Origin: Paenibacillus dendritiformis
GTDB lineage: Bacteria > Bacillota > Bacilli > Paenibacillales > Paenibacillaceae
Reading direction: 5' to 3'
Assembly: GCF_015845845.1 (NCBI RefSeq)
Contig: NZ_LDIG01000050.1
Location: 1 to 64,000 of the forward strand
Length of the DNA: 64,000 bases
The notes under the pieces are model-generated. The model had not been told where the DNA came from and did no database searches. It was given only the letters and a program-made list of their open reading frames with translations. Both the position numbers and the translations under genes were made by a program. Each line of letters starts with the position of its first letter. Within the stretch, counting starts at the first letter, position 1. Positions 1-8,837 of the stretch are shown piece by piece.

Positions 1-1
1 C

Positions 2-346
2 CGAAACAGAGCTAAACGGATTCAGCTAACGGGTTCTTACCGTCATCTGCAAAAGTTACGAACCCGCTGTGAGCATGTGTTTGCTGAAAGCAAAGTTGCG
101 CATGGCATGGATCGTGCACGGAGCCGCGGACTCGACTGCATGCAAGAACAGGCGCTACTGACGGCGATCGTTCAAAATCTGAAAAGACTATGCCGGTTTG
201 GGAAAAAGCGATCTCGAACTGGTATGTCGGCATGCCAAAAAACGAAATCCGTGATGACAGAGGCGTTGTCACGCCTACTCATTTCAGCGCTGGCTGAGTT
301 GTTTTACTCGTTTTGCATGTCCATCAGACGGCTACAACTGCACTAA
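2..346 (+). mobile_element. C-terminal part of a DDE transposase, IS1182-like, entering from the left edge
   Basis: The frame is open from base 2 to the stop at 346, with no start inside the window, so this is the end of a longer gene. The visible 114 residues include FAESK, a HG-x-RARSRGL stretch and EQALLTAIVQNLKRL, the kind of C-terminal region seen in IS1182-type transposases (DDE catalytic domain, cut-and-paste transposition). The catalytic residues other than the FAE glutamate would lie outside the window. No terminal inverted repeat was recognised after the stop. Family assignment is from memory of the C-terminal pattern; another DDE family is possible. Confidence 0.6.
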
Positions 347-381
347 TTCACCGGACTTATAGAGGTGGGAGGTATAACCAC

Positions 382-1116
382 ATGATCATCAAAAAGCTTG
401 TAGTTGCAACATTATTTCTCGGTTCCATATGCAGCGTAAGCTCTTCCGCGTTTGCTGAACCGCTTGAAACTGGGAGCAAAGTTGTTTTCGAACAAGCAGA
501 GATTGTAGATACAAGTGAACTGCTGAAACGGGCGAAGAACGGAAATTCTGATAAAAAGAACTCGGTAGTAAAAACACATGCATTTGCAAGAAATACGGCA
601 ACGGGAGAGGTAAAGAATGCCAGGATCTTTTCCACTACACAAAAACTTAAAGTCTTGCAACGTAATGGTTCATTCACGGAGACCTATGCGACTACAACAT
701 TTGCCGAGTTTTTAGCAGACGGATCAAGAAGTGATTCTGGATACGACGATAGCTATAGCGTAAGAGCTTACTCGACTTTTTACTGGGACAATGTGAATAT
801 AAACAACGCCCATCACTACAAGATATTAAACGCAACAGGAGGCTGGCAAAATTCGGACTCTCAAATCAGCGTCCTGAATCGATCTGCAAGTCTTCTGGCA
901 TATGGATTTACTATGGATGGATTTTATGTTATCCAAAGTAAAGATGCGTCCCCCTCATCTAATTCGTTTAGCATAAATGCCGACAGTACTTGGAAACCGA
1001 TATATGCTAAGCAGTCCAATTACGGAGACCTCGGTGTCTACACTAAATGTACCGTTAAAGACTTAACGAATAACGAAACCTGGGAGCTGGAATTAAAAAA
1101 TTACCTGCCGGTATAA
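382..1116 (+). CDS. Secreted protein of unknown function
   Basis: This gene encodes 244 residues. The start ATG is preceded by GGGAGG at good spacing. The N-terminus has two lysines, a hydrophobic core and an SSAFA cleavage-like site near residue 24, so it looks like a Sec signal peptide for an exported protein. The mature part is polar and rich in Ser, Asn, Thr and Tyr, with no cysteine pair or motif that I recognise. Base composition is clearly A+T-richer than the genes from 4.3 kb onward, and the gene sits directly after a transposase end. Both points suggest, but do not prove, recent acquisition. A hairpin terminator follows at once, so it is probably a single-gene transcript. Function unknown. 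Confidence 0.75.
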   Translation: MIIKKLVVATLFLGSICSVSSSAFAEPLETGSKVVFEQAEIVDTSELLKRAKNGNSDKKNSVVKTHAFARNTATGEVKNARIFSTTQKLKVLQRNGSFTETYATTTFAEFLADGSRSDSGYDDSYSVRAYSTFYWDNVNINNAHHYKILNATGGWQNSDSQISVLNRSASLLAYGFTMDGFYVIQSKDASPSSNSFSINADSTWKPIYAKQSNYGDLGVYTKCTVKDLTNNETWELELKNYLPV

Positions 1117-1124
1117 TGGCAACA

Positions 1125-1156
1125 AATGCCGCCAATTATGGCGGCATTCCGTTTTC
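1125..1156 (+). terminator. Rho-independent terminator after the secreted protein
   Basis: A perfect 9-bp stem (AATGCCGCC / GGCGGCATT, 1125-1133 and 1140-1148) with a 6-base loop is followed by CCGTTTTC. It lies 9 bases after the stop of the 382-1116 gene. Confidence 0.85.
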
Positions 1157-1216
1157 TTGAACGTTCCGGGAGCTTTATTAATATAATATAAAAAATACTT
1201 TAACAAGGAGATCTGA

Positions 1217-1516
1217 ATGAAAAAACCGCTCTGGGTTGGATTCGGTATACTTGTCATCATTGCTGCTTTGTCCATCGTCAATTGGGATTTCTCCATCGCA
1301 ATTAAGTTATCCGGTTATGTTGGATTGATTGCATTAATATTAGCTGCTCTTTTTTCTGGCGCTTTTATTGACCCTGATTCCAGACGTGTAGATATGGCGA
1401 CCGAAGGTAGGGAATCGATGAATCGAAGGTTTAAATTATCCACTTTCTTTTTATTGGTCGGGTTACCGAATCTTCTTGTGTGTATCATCCTCTACTTCGG
1501 TTCGAAATGGTTTTGA
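1217..1516 (+). CDS. DUF5316-like small membrane protein
   Basis: This gene encodes 99 residues with an AAGGAG ribosome site 6 bases before the ATG. It shows three hydrophobic segments, roughly residues 5-20, 29-52 and 74-95. Between the second and third is a charged cytosolic-type stretch (DPDSRR...ATEGRESMNRR). This arrangement matches my memory of DUF5316, a family of short Bacillales membrane proteins without known function. A hairpin terminator follows at 1605. The gene is monocistronic and A+T-richer than the rest of the window, like its left neighbour. Membrane location is well supported; the family name is tentative. Confidence 0.7.
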   Translation: MKKPLWVGFGILVIIAALSIVNWDFSIAIKLSGYVGLIALILAALFSGAFIDPDSRRVDMATEGRESMNRRFKLSTFFLLVGLPNLLVCIILYFGSKWF

Positions 1517-1604
1517 GTAATGACTTAATTAGGCCTTCGGTTGCTCGTGTTCCAGTCCCGAAACAACTGGTAACCCCCACCATGATTAATCGCCACATGT
1601 CATA

Positions 1605-1638
1605 GATCGGTCATTGACCGGTCTTTTATTTATTTTTT
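1605..1638 (+). terminator. Rho-independent terminator after the DUF5316-like gene
   Basis: GATCGGT / ACCGGTC (1605-1611 and 1617-1623, one G-T pair) with a 5-base loop is followed by a T-rich run TTTTATTTATTTTTT. Confidence 0.75.
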
Positions 1639-1962
1639 GGATAGTTATAATGAACGTGAAAACAGCTCCGTCTTTTTAACGAAAAGCGGAGCAGATTGTG
1701 TTTCAAGAATACTGTCATACCATCCTGGAATGCGAGATGCGGTTAAAGCGCTGAAAGAGGCGATGGTCATGGAGGCAGCAGAGGGAGCGAATGCATCCGC
1801 GATTCGGGCTATGCAAGGACTCCGTGGAATTGGTCCCGCTAAAGCGGTGACAAGAACCCCTCACTACAAGTTCAAGAACTGCATCATCGCAACCGGCTTC
1901 CGTCCAATCGAATTGAAGGCTTTCCCGTTCGGCGGACGCATTTTGTCCTCTACGGAAACCAG
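1637..1962 (+). pseudogene. Chimeric remnant ending in a dihydrolipoyl dehydrogenase (lpd/pdhD) fragment
   Basis: The frame is open from a TTG at 1637 with no convincing ribosome site. Residues about 77-107 (nt 1865-1958) read YKFKNCIIATG-x-RPIEL followed by FGGRILSST, which is the internal FAD-domain segment of dihydrolipoyl dehydrogenase (E3 of 2-oxo-acid dehydrogenase complexes). That segment normally lies about 120-150 residues into a 470-residue enzyme. The 70 residues before it (ending GLRGIGPAKA) do not match that enzyme and I do not recognise them. After nt ~1962 the frame runs antisense into another gene scrap. This is a joined fragment, not a functional gene. Confidence 0.75.
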
Positions 1963-1965
1963 ATG

Positions 1966-2186
1966 TCTCTCATTTTGCTTCCATTTTTGGATCGCTTCGA
2001 GAGAGTCCCAATAAGACACCGTGATGCCTACACCTTCCCGGGCACTTTCCGCTCCCAGAAACCCGGGGCTTGAGTGAGGCAATCTTTACCATTTCATCGA
2101 GCATAACCATTAGCCTCTTCTGTTCGTTCAGAAGTGAAAATAACTGCATAGTATGTTGGCTGTGGGGTTAAGGCAATTCCGCTCAT
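1966..2186 (-). pseudogene. Truncated, frameshifted antibiotic-biosynthesis-monooxygenase (ABM) domain protein, YqjZ/HmoA type
   Basis: On the minus strand an ATG at 2186 follows GGAGG (2202-2198) and reads MSGIALTPQPTYYAVIFTSE, a typical start of these ~100-residue ferredoxin-like ABM proteins (some degrade heme). The frame breaks after NGYA at about 2110. It continues in another frame as DEMVKIASLKP, and shifts again at a CCCC run (about 2060). It then resumes as GFLGAESARE and ITVSYWDSLEAIQKWKQNE, the hallmark core of the family. It stops matching after NERHL, where the lpd fragment begins in antisense. Two frameshifts plus loss of the last ~25 residues make this a pseudogene. Confidence 0.8.
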
Positions 2187-2272
2187 ATCATCGATTCCTC
2201 CATTAGAAAACATTTGCGAAGCCATACTGCGACATTTCGACCAGCATATTTTATATTCGACCATGCGTTCTT

Positions 2273-3256
2273 CTATTCCTTGCTGTCTGTAATGCCTCTT
2301 GTGAATCCCTTTATGCGCGGGTTCTTCGTTTCCCTTTGCCTCGGCTGGGCGGAAGCCGAGTCTTTATTCAACGCCAGCATGAAAATCATGCCCAGGATAC
2401 AGGCGGCGCCGATCCATTGGAACCATCCGAACGGTTCATGCAGCCACAGGACGGTTGCGAATACGGCCGCCAATGGCTCTAAGCTGCCGAGAAGGCTTGT
2501 TTCTTTTGGCAAGAGACTTTGCAAGCTTTCGATATAAAACCAGAACGCAAGCATCGTACCGAAAATAATGACAAAAAACAAATACACATATGCTTCGGCC
2601 GTTAAGCTGTGGAAGTCCACGCGCCATGGCGGATGGATGAAGCTTAAGGCGACACCGCCCAGGACCATCGCCCAGCCGACAATGACAAGGGACTCATATT
2701 GCGCGAGTAAAGGAACCGCATATAAAGTATAAAAGGCGAGCGCAACTCCGGATAATACACCCCATACGATGGCAGGCGTCGGCACCGAGAGCTGAGAGAT
2801 GGAACCATTTGTCAATAAAAAGAAGCAGCCTGCCAAAGCAAGAGAAACGGTAAGCACATCTTGCCGCGTTAGAACAGATTGTCTGCGAATCAGGGAGTAT
2901 AGAATGATCATGACCGGCGCTAAATACTGCAACAGCGTGGCAACGGCCGCATTTCCATGTTGAATGGAGGCCATATAGGTGTATTGAACCGCGAGCATGC
3001 CGAGTAATCCGAAGATAATGAGCCGACATGCGGTTCTTCTGTTTTTCCATACTCCTAAAATCTGTGAACGGCCTTGTCTGCAAAGCTGAATGGTTAACAG
3101 GAGAACGCCAGCGATAAGCAAGCGTGTCGTGACAAGCCAATTGACCTCGATGGCGAATTGTTGAAACAGCTTTTGGGCGACCGTTCCCCCGATGCCCCAC
3201 AGGATCGCCCCTGTGATAACTAGAAAGAACCCCATACTTCTCGTGCCTGTCTTCAT
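2273..3256 (-). CDS. EamA-family (drug/metabolite superfamily) transporter
   Basis: This gene encodes 327 residues with about ten hydrophobic segments arranged as two EamA repeats of five. The first repeat carries [15 protein letters not shown] near residue 16. The second begins around residue 160 and ends with the typical [20 protein letters not shown]. This layout is standard for inner-membrane exporters of amino acids or other small metabolites; the substrate cannot be read from sequence. The C-terminal 30 residues are polar and cytosolic. The gene is transcribed divergently from an AraC regulator whose start lies 106 bases away, so that regulator is its likely controller. No damage is visible. 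Confidence 0.9.
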   Translation of the reverse strand: MKTGTRSMGFFLVITGAILWGIGGTVAQKLFQQFAIEVNWLVTTRLLIAGVLLLTIQLCRQGRSQILGVWKNRRTACRLIIFGLLGMLAVQYTYMASIQHGNAAVATLLQYLAPVMIILYSLIRRQSVLTRQDVLTVSLALAGCFFLLTNGSISQLSVPTPAIVWGVLSGVALAFYTLYAVPLLAQYESLVIVGWAMVLGGVALSFIHPPWRVDFHSLTAEAYVYLFFVIIFGTMLAFWFYIESLQSLLPKETSLLGSLEPLAAVFATVLWLHEPFGWFQWIGAACILGMIFMLALNKDSASAQPRQRETKNPRIKGFTRGITDSKE

Positions 3257-3362
3257 CCTTCAACCTCACCCTTACATCCCATAATAATGATATAATAAGG
3301 AAAAAATCAGCCAAAAAATACTTCAATCGGATGAAAAAATATCAATATATTGAGGCGAGCCT

Positions 3363-4265
3363 GTGCAAATCAAAAATTTCAAGATTGGCCGTAACTTGAA
3401 AGAGCTAACCCGGCACCGCACCGTTGAATTGCCGATGGCCTGTTATGAAACTTCGATTCAGCAAAATATAAATGGTTATATTCCGCTTCATTGGCATGAA
3501 GAACTCCAATTTGTGTTTATCCGCCGGGGGGAAGCCGTCTTCCAAATCAATGAAGAAAAAATAACGGTACAAGAAGGGGCGGGGCTCTTCATCAACAGCG
3601 GCTGCCTTCACATGGCGGAAGACAAGAATCACTCGGGTTGCGTGTATATTTGTCTCAATGTATCTCCGCAATTCGTCGTGCCTCAAGAACTCTATGCGAG
3701 CTATGTGTATCCCTACATTCAAGCGACGAATTTGCCATACTTATATTTGCACGCAAATGAGCCCTGGGGGAAAAACATTTTAGATGCCATCGGCAAAATC
3801 CATGAATGGATTGAACAAAAGACGCCTTACTATGAAATCGATATCGCCCTGCAGCTTACGTTCATTTGGAAGAACTTAATCGAGAATGGCTTTCCGTTAG
3901 AATATGATCGGACGGCCATGGTCAAGAGCGAGCGAATGAAGGAAATGCTGCAATGGATACATCTCCATTACGCGGAGAGCATCAGGCTGGACGATATTGC
4001 CAGAGCGGGACAATTAAGCCGTTCCGAGTGCTGCCGGTATTTTAAGCGAATGCTGAAAACAACTCCGTTGAGCTATGTCATCGATTATAGAATTCAAAAA
4101 AGCTTGGTTTTATTGCGGCAAGCAGACGCCAACGTGACAGAGGTCTCTTATCAGGTCGGATTTAACAGCACGAGCTATTTCATCGACAAATTCCGGCAGG
4201 CGATGAACATGACGCCGCTGGCCTACAAAAAATCCAATAGGAACCAAGAACAAGCTGAGCAATGA
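3363..4265 (+). CDS. AraC-family transcriptional regulator with N-terminal cupin sensor
   Basis: This gene encodes 300 residues from a GTG start (ribosome site weak, GAGGCGAG). Residues ~25-110 form a cupin sensor, with HWHEELQFVFIRRGEA and a SGCLHM loop. Residues ~195-290 hold the two helix-turn-helix units of the AraC/XylS type (IRLDDIARAGQLSRSECCRY, then NVTEVSYQVGFNSTSYF). Such proteins bind a small ligand in the cupin and activate nearby promoters. The divergent EamA exporter shares the 106-base intergenic region and is the natural target. Ligand unknown. Confidence 0.9.
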   Translation: MQIKNFKIGRNLKELTRHRTVELPMACYETSIQQNINGYIPLHWHEELQFVFIRRGEAVFQINEEKITVQEGAGLFINSGCLHMAEDKNHSGCVYICLNVSPQFVVPQELYASYVYPYIQATNLPYLYLHANEPWGKNILDAIGKIHEWIEQKTPYYEIDIALQLTFIWKNLIENGFPLEYDRTAMVKSERMKEMLQWIHLHYAESIRLDDIARAGQLSRSECCRYFKRMLKTTPLSYVIDYRIQKSLVLLRQADANVTEVSYQVGFNSTSYFIDKFRQAMNMTPLAYKKSNRNQEQAEQ

Positions 4266-4325
4266 AGCATAAGAAATGAACAAGAGCAAACGCTATATTT
4301 ATAAACACAGGAAAAGGGAGATACG

Positions 4326-5798
4326 ATGACGGAGAAAAAAGCAATTCCGGAAGGATGGAATTTCGATAACAGTTATGCCCGACTGCCGCAGCTATTTTTT
4401 ACGAAGCAAAGCCCCACTCCGGTGCGGTCGCCGAAGCTGGTTGTATTTAACGAAAAATTGGCGGCATCCCTTGGACTGAATGTCCCGGAGCTGAACAGCG
4501 ATGACGGGGCGGCGGTGTTCGCCGGCAACCGGATTCCCGAGGGCGCCGCGCCGCTTGCCCAGGCTTATGCGGGGCATCAATTCGGGCATTTTACGATGCT
4601 GGGGGACGGACGGGCGATCCTGCTTGGCGAGCAGATCACGCCCGCGGAGGAGCGTATGGACATTCAATTGAAGGGCTCGGGCAGGACGCCATACTCCCGC
4701 GGAGGAGATGGCCGCGCGGCGCTGGGGCCGATGCTCCGCGAATATATTATCAGCGAAGCCATGCATGGACTTGGCATTCCGACCACCCGCAGCCTGGCGG
4801 TCGTGACGACGGGCGAGCCGGTATACCGCGAGACCGAGCTGCCTGGCGCGGTGCTGACCCGCGTGGCGGCCAGCCATCTGCGCGTCGGCACGTTCGAATA
4901 CGCTTCGCAATGGGGCAAGGTGGAGGATCTGAGAGCTCTGGCCGATTATGCTTGGGAGAGACATTTTCCGGAAGCTGACGTGAGCGAGAACCGGTATCTG
5001 GCCCTGCTGCGGGAAGTCGGCAAGCGCCAGGCCAAGCTGATTGCCCAATGGATGCACGCGGGCTTCATTCACGGGGTGATGAACACCGACAATATGGTGA
5101 TTGGCGGGGAGACCATTGATTACGGGCCATGCGCCTTCATGGATACCTATGATCCGGCGACCGTGTTCAGTTCCATTGACGTGCAGGGGCGCTATGCCTA
5201 CGGCAACCAGCCGTATATCGGCGCATGGAATCTTGCGAGGCTGGCCGAGGCGCTGCTGCCGCTGCTGCATGAGAATCAGGAGCAGGCTATCGAGCTGGCC
5301 GAGCAGGAGATTGCGGCGTTCACCAAGCTCTATCAACGCCATTGGCTTGCAGGAATGCGGGCGAAGCTGGGGCTATACAATGAAGAGGCGGAGGATGAGT
5401 CCCTGATCGAAGAGCTTCTTGATCTGATGGAGAAGCATTCTGCCGACTATACGAATACATTCCGCGCCTTAACTTTGGGTGACACGGAGGAGACGGGCCT
5501 GTTCGGAACGGGCGAATATGCGCAGTGGCATGAGCGGTGGCAGGCGAGACGGGGCAGACAGGAGGAGCCGGAAGCCTCCTCGCGTCAGTTGATGCGAGAC
5601 AGCAATCCGGCGGTCATCCCGCGCAACCACCGGGTGGAAGAAGCGCTCGAAGCGGCAGTGGAGCAGGGAGACTACAGCGTAATGGAGCGGCTGCTGGATG
5701 TGCTTGCCAATCCTTACGCCTACTCCCCGGAGCAGGCGGAATACGCCGCCTTGCCCGAGCCGTCTGCGTGTCCGTACCGAACGTTTTGCGGAACCTGA
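4326..5798 (+). CDS. selO: Protein adenylyltransferase SelO (YdiU family)
   Basis: This gene encodes 490 residues, full length for the family. SelO is a pseudokinase-fold enzyme that transfers AMP from ATP to Ser/Thr/Tyr of target proteins and is linked to redox stress responses. Visible hallmarks are AGHQFGHF and [11 protein letters not shown] in the nucleotide lobe, [12 protein letters not shown], the catalytic loop HGVMNTDNM, and the metal-binding DYGPCAFMD. The conserved C-terminal YRTFCGT is also present, carrying the cysteine typical of bacterial SelO. The start is ATG with GGGAG ten bases upstream. It lies 60 bases after the AraC gene, probably with its own promoter. No damage is seen. 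Confidence 0.95.
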   Translation: MTEKKAIPEGWNFDNSYARLPQLFFTKQSPTPVRSPKLVVFNEKLAASLGLNVPELNSDDGAAVFAGNRIPEGAAPLAQAYAGHQFGHFTMLGDGRAILLGEQITPAEERMDIQLKGSGRTPYSRGGDGRAALGPMLREYIISEAMHGLGIPTTRSLAVVTTGEPVYRETELPGAVLTRVAASHLRVGTFEYASQWGKVEDLRALADYAWERHFPEADVSENRYLALLREVGKRQAKLIAQWMHAGFIHGVMNTDNMVIGGETIDYGPCAFMDTYDPATVFSSIDVQGRYAYGNQPYIGAWNLARLAEALLPLLHENQEQAIELAEQEIAAFTKLYQRHWLAGMRAKLGLYNEEAEDESLIEELLDLMEKHSADYTNTFRALTLGDTEETGLFGTGEYAQWHERWQARRGRQEEPEASSRQLMRDSNPAVIPRNHRVEEALEAAVEQGDYSVMERLLDVLANPYAYSPEQAEYAALPEPSACPYRTFCGT

Positions 5799-6210
5799 AC
5801 CATGTCGCATGAACCTTGGCGGAGGCTGCAGCGGAACGATTGTTCTGGCTGAGCCTCCTCGATTGTTATCCAGCAGACTGGAACAGGTGATGGACAGTGG
5901 AAAATAGGCTTGACGCGGATATGAGAATCGGCGCATGACTCCAGCAGATTAGCGGGAGCGAACCGGCTCCCGGGTAATGAATAAGCACGAATTGTCCGCT
6001 ATGCATCAGTTGATAGAGCGTCAGAAGAACGCCATCTGGCAGGCCGAGCCTCAGATTTGGGCGGCATCATCGGATCGTGCTGGAGAATGAACAATCATCT
6101 GATGCTGCCTTATCAGGACAGTCTACTGCAAGGCAGGTTGGATTTATCTTTATTTCGAGATATAATGGGGAAGAAGGCAAATTCGGTTGGCAGTCGGGAG
6201 GAATGACAGG
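5799..6210. other. Intergenic stretch without a convincing gene
   Basis: These 412 bases lie between selO and the DsbA-like gene. A GGGAGC..GCTCCC hairpin at 5950-5972 lacks a T-run. A 37-codon ORF (ATG at 5977, stop near 6090) lacks a ribosome site and matches nothing I know. TATAAT-like sequence at about 6161 may belong to the promoter of the following gene. Confidence 0.5.
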
Positions 6211-6921
6211 ATGAAAGTGGAGATTTGGTCAGACGTTGCATGTCCATTTTGTTATATCGGGAAGCATCGGTTCGAGGAAGCGTTGAGCCGGTTCGGGCAC
6301 GGGGATAAGGTGGAGGTCATTTACCGGAGCTTCCAGCTTGACCCGAATGCGGAGAAGCGTCCGACGAAGGATGCGTATACGGCAATCGCCGAAAAGTATG
6401 GCATCAGCCGGGAGCAGTCGATCGCCATGCATGAAGATATAGTCCGTCAAGGCAAGGAAGCCGGGATCGATTATCACTTCGATTCGATGATCATGACCAA
6501 CACGATGGATGCGCATCGCCTGATTCACTTCGCCGGACAGCACGGGAAGCGGGACAAGGCGGCTGAATTGCTGTTCAAGGCATACTTCACCGACGGGAAA
6601 AACGTCAGCGAAAAGGCTACGCTGCTCGATATCGCCGCGGAAGCGGGCTTGGATCGGGGAGCGACCGCGTCGATGCTGGAGAGCACGCAATTCACGTCCG
6701 AGGTCGAACAGGAGATGCGCGAAGCCGATCAACTGGGCTGCCGCGGCGTGCCGTTCTTCGTCTTCAACCGGAAGTATGCGGTTGGCGGAGCCCAGCAGCC
6801 GGAGACATTCCTTGAAGTGCTGGACACAGCATGGAAGGAAGAGCATCCGCTGACCGTGTTGACTCCGGACGGCGGAGAAGGGCTGTGCGCGGACGGCGCT
6901 TGCGGCATAGGAGAGAAATAA
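6211..6921 (+). CDS. DsbA-family oxidoreductase, FrnE type
   Basis: This gene encodes 236 residues. The ATG at 6211 was chosen because GGGAGG lies about 9 bases before it. The thioredoxin-fold active site CPFC is at residues 11-14, preceded by EIWSDVAC. The helical insertion (residues ~60-165) and the cis-proline motif GCRGVPFFVFN near residue 175 follow. The fold and CPFC are typical of cytosolic FrnE-like 2-hydroxychromene isomerase/DsbA relatives, which act in disulfide chemistry and oxidative stress. No signal peptide is present, so a cytosolic protein is expected. Two extra cysteines at the C-terminus (CADGACG) are common in this subfamily. It appears monocistronic. Confidence 0.92.
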   Translation: MKVEIWSDVACPFCYIGKHRFEEALSRFGHGDKVEVIYRSFQLDPNAEKRPTKDAYTAIAEKYGISREQSIAMHEDIVRQGKEAGIDYHFDSMIMTNTMDAHRLIHFAGQHGKRDKAAELLFKAYFTDGKNVSEKATLLDIAAEAGLDRGATASMLESTQFTSEVEQEMREADQLGCRGVPFFVFNRKYAVGGAQQPETFLEVLDTAWKEEHPLTVLTPDGGEGLCADGACGIGEK

Positions 6922-7221
6922 TGCGGAAATCGAAGCGGTCGTCTCCCCGCAGACGGGATGGGAACCCGCTTGCTGGAATGCCGGGGAACAGGCGGAACTC
7001 ACCTGACCTCACCACCTGCTGCGCTTGTTGTCGGTCTCATTCGCTCGGAATGAGCCTTGCCCAGTTATGTATCGGTTCCAGTGATGAGCTGCGTATAAAG
7101 ACGGTAGCTTTGGTGATACTACAACCCATAGATGTGCCTACTTATATTAAATCGAACTATTATTTGTTATAGCATCTGTAGGCAATACGATCATATCGAT
7201 AGTTGAAGAGGAGTGGTTTAG
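6922..7221. other. Intergenic stretch upstream of the nitroreductase
   Basis: These 300 bases hold no supported gene. A small inverted repeat (GGCTCATTCC / GGAATGAGCC-like, about 7035-7056) is present without a T-run. The last 60 bases are A+T-rich and probably contain the nitroreductase promoter, but no clear -35/-10 pair was found. Confidence 0.4.
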
Positions 7222-7821
7222 ATGAGTGCAGCATTTCTCGATGCAGTCAAAAAAAGACGCAGCATCTATGCGATCAGCAAAGAGTCTGTACTGAGCGATG
7301 AGCAGTTGGAGCGCCTGATTGGAGAGGCTGTATTGCATACACCTACAGCCTTCAACTCGCAGAGCGCCCGCGTCGTCGTATTGTTGAAGGAGCAGCATGA
7401 CAAGCTGTGGGATTTGACAACCGAGACACTTCGTCAAGTCGTGCCGGCCGAGAACTTCGGTGCGACCGAAGAGAAGATGCGTTCATTCCGGAACGGATAC
7501 GGTACCGTTCTCTATTTCGAGGATCAAGCGGTTATCCAAGGCCTGCAAGAGCAGTTCGCCTTGTATAAGGATAATTTCCCAATCAGGTCGGAACAGTCTT
7601 CGGGCATGCTGCAACTGGTCGTATGGACCGCTCTGGAAGCGGAAGGCTACGGCGCGACGCTTCAGCACTACAACCCATTGATCGACGATGCGGTACGCAA
7701 GGAGTGGAACATTCCAAGCACTTGGAAATTGATCGCGCAAATGCCGTTCGGCAAGCCGACAGCAGCGCCGGGCGAGAAGCAGTTCGCACCGCTCGGAGAG
7801 CGGCTGCAAGTCTTCAAATAA
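7222..7821 (+). CDS. Nitroreductase-family flavoprotein (Frm2/Hbn1-like)
   Basis: This gene encodes 199 residues with GAAGAGGAG upstream of the ATG. The N-terminal AVKKRRSIYAISKES and the segment HTPTAFNSQSARVVVLL form the FMN-binding and dimer elements of the nitroreductase fold. The short form with RRSIY is typical of the fungal Frm2/Hbn1-like and Bacillales YdgI-like branch. These enzymes reduce nitro or quinone compounds with NAD(P)H and are often induced by electrophile stress. EAEGYGATLQHYNPLID is the conserved later segment. A strong terminator follows, so this is a single-gene unit. The natural substrate is unknown. Confidence 0.9.
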   Translation: MSAAFLDAVKKRRSIYAISKESVLSDEQLERLIGEAVLHTPTAFNSQSARVVVLLKEQHDKLWDLTTETLRQVVPAENFGATEEKMRSFRNGYGTVLYFEDQAVIQGLQEQFALYKDNFPIRSEQSSGMLQLVVWTALEAEGYGATLQHYNPLIDDAVRKEWNIPSTWKLIAQMPFGKPTAAPGEKQFAPLGERLQVFK

Positions 7822-7856
7822 ACCAATACACCAATACGCATCCGCCGGATGACAGC

Positions 7857-7892
7857 AAAAGGGTCAAGCGTCCATACGCCTGACCCTTTTTT
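7857..7892 (+). terminator. Rho-independent terminator after the nitroreductase
   Basis: AAAAGGGTCA (7857-7866) pairs with TGACCCTTTTTT (7881-7892). A nested GCGT/ACGC pair extends the stem. Confidence 0.9.
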
Positions 7893-8090
7893 GCATATGT
7901 CAGCGGCTTTGACTTCATGCTCTTATTTGGAAGAAGGAGGGGCTTGAAGAAGGAGACCATCTTGCATTGGCGGCGTGGGAGGTGGGAGCAGGCTTTCTCC
8001 GCGAGGCCAAGCTTTGCCGGGGAGACCGGGGAGACAGGGCAGAATCAAATAAGGCAGGACGATGCTCTCGCTTCGTCCTGCTCCCAGGGG

Positions 8091-8837
8091 CTACAGCTTC
8101 GTCAATATTTCAGGACCGTTGTCCGTAATCGCCACGGTGTGCTCATACTGGACGCAGATCGAGTGATCCATAGTCCGGGCGGTCCATCCGTCACTTTCGA
8201 CATAGGCGTGATAGTCTCCCAACGTCAGCATCGGTTCGATCGCGATGACCATGCCCTGCTTCAATCTCGGACCCGTACCTGGCCGCCCGAAGTGGGGAAT
8301 GGCCGGCTCTTCCCACAGATCTTGCCCGATGCCGTGCCCGGTGAAGTCTCTGACATTGCCATATCCATGCCGATCGGCCAATGTCTGAATCGCGGAGCCA
8401 ATAACGCCGACGCGATTGCCCGGGACGGCCTGCTCGATGCCGAGGAACAAGGCCTGATGGCAGACGTCCATCAACTGCCGGATGTCTTCGGACACGGTGC
8501 CGACGGCATAGGTCCAGCCGGAATCTCCATGATAGCCGCGATAATGCGCGCCGATGTCAATCGTGACGACATCGCCTTCCTCAAGCGGCTCGTCATCGGG
8601 GAAGCCATGGCAGATGACATCGTTCTTCGCTACGCATATCGAAGCGGTGAAGCCGTGATGGCCGAGAAAGCTCGGCACCGCTCCGCGCGAACGGATATGC
8701 TGCTCGACCAGCCGATCCAGCGCTGTCGTCGTGACGCCGGGCTTGATCGCTTCGGCCAGCTTGGCATGGCATTCGGCCACGATGCGCCCAGCCTCTCGCA
8801 TGATGCCGATTTCTTCATTCGATTTCAATATTATCAT
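8091..8837 (-). CDS. map: Type I methionine aminopeptidase
   Basis: This gene encodes 248 residues, the length of a complete type I enzyme without the N-terminal zinc finger. It removes the initiator methionine from new proteins. The dinuclear metal ligands are visible in order: VVTIDIGAHYRGYHGDSGWT (two Asp), FTGHGIGQDLWEEP (His), IAIEPML (Glu) and QYEHTVAIT (Glu). The substrate-side motif GHHGFTASICVAKNDVICHG is intact. It overlaps the upstream TetR gene by four bases (ATGA), so the two are translationally coupled. Most Bacillales carry the main map in the secY-adk-infA cluster, so this is probably a second copy like B. subtilis YflG; that is inference. Confidence 0.95.
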   Translation of the reverse strand: MIILKSNEEIGIMREAGRIVAECHAKLAEAIKPGVTTTALDRLVEQHIRSRGAVPSFLGHHGFTASICVAKNDVICHGFPDDEPLEEGDVVTIDIGAHYRGYHGDSGWTYAVGTVSEDIRQLMDVCHQALFLGIEQAVPGNRVGVIGSAIQTLADRHGYGNVRDFTGHGIGQDLWEEPAIPHFGRPGTGPRLKQGMVIAIEPMLTLGDYHAYVESDGWTARTMDHSICVQYEHTVAITDNGPEILTKL

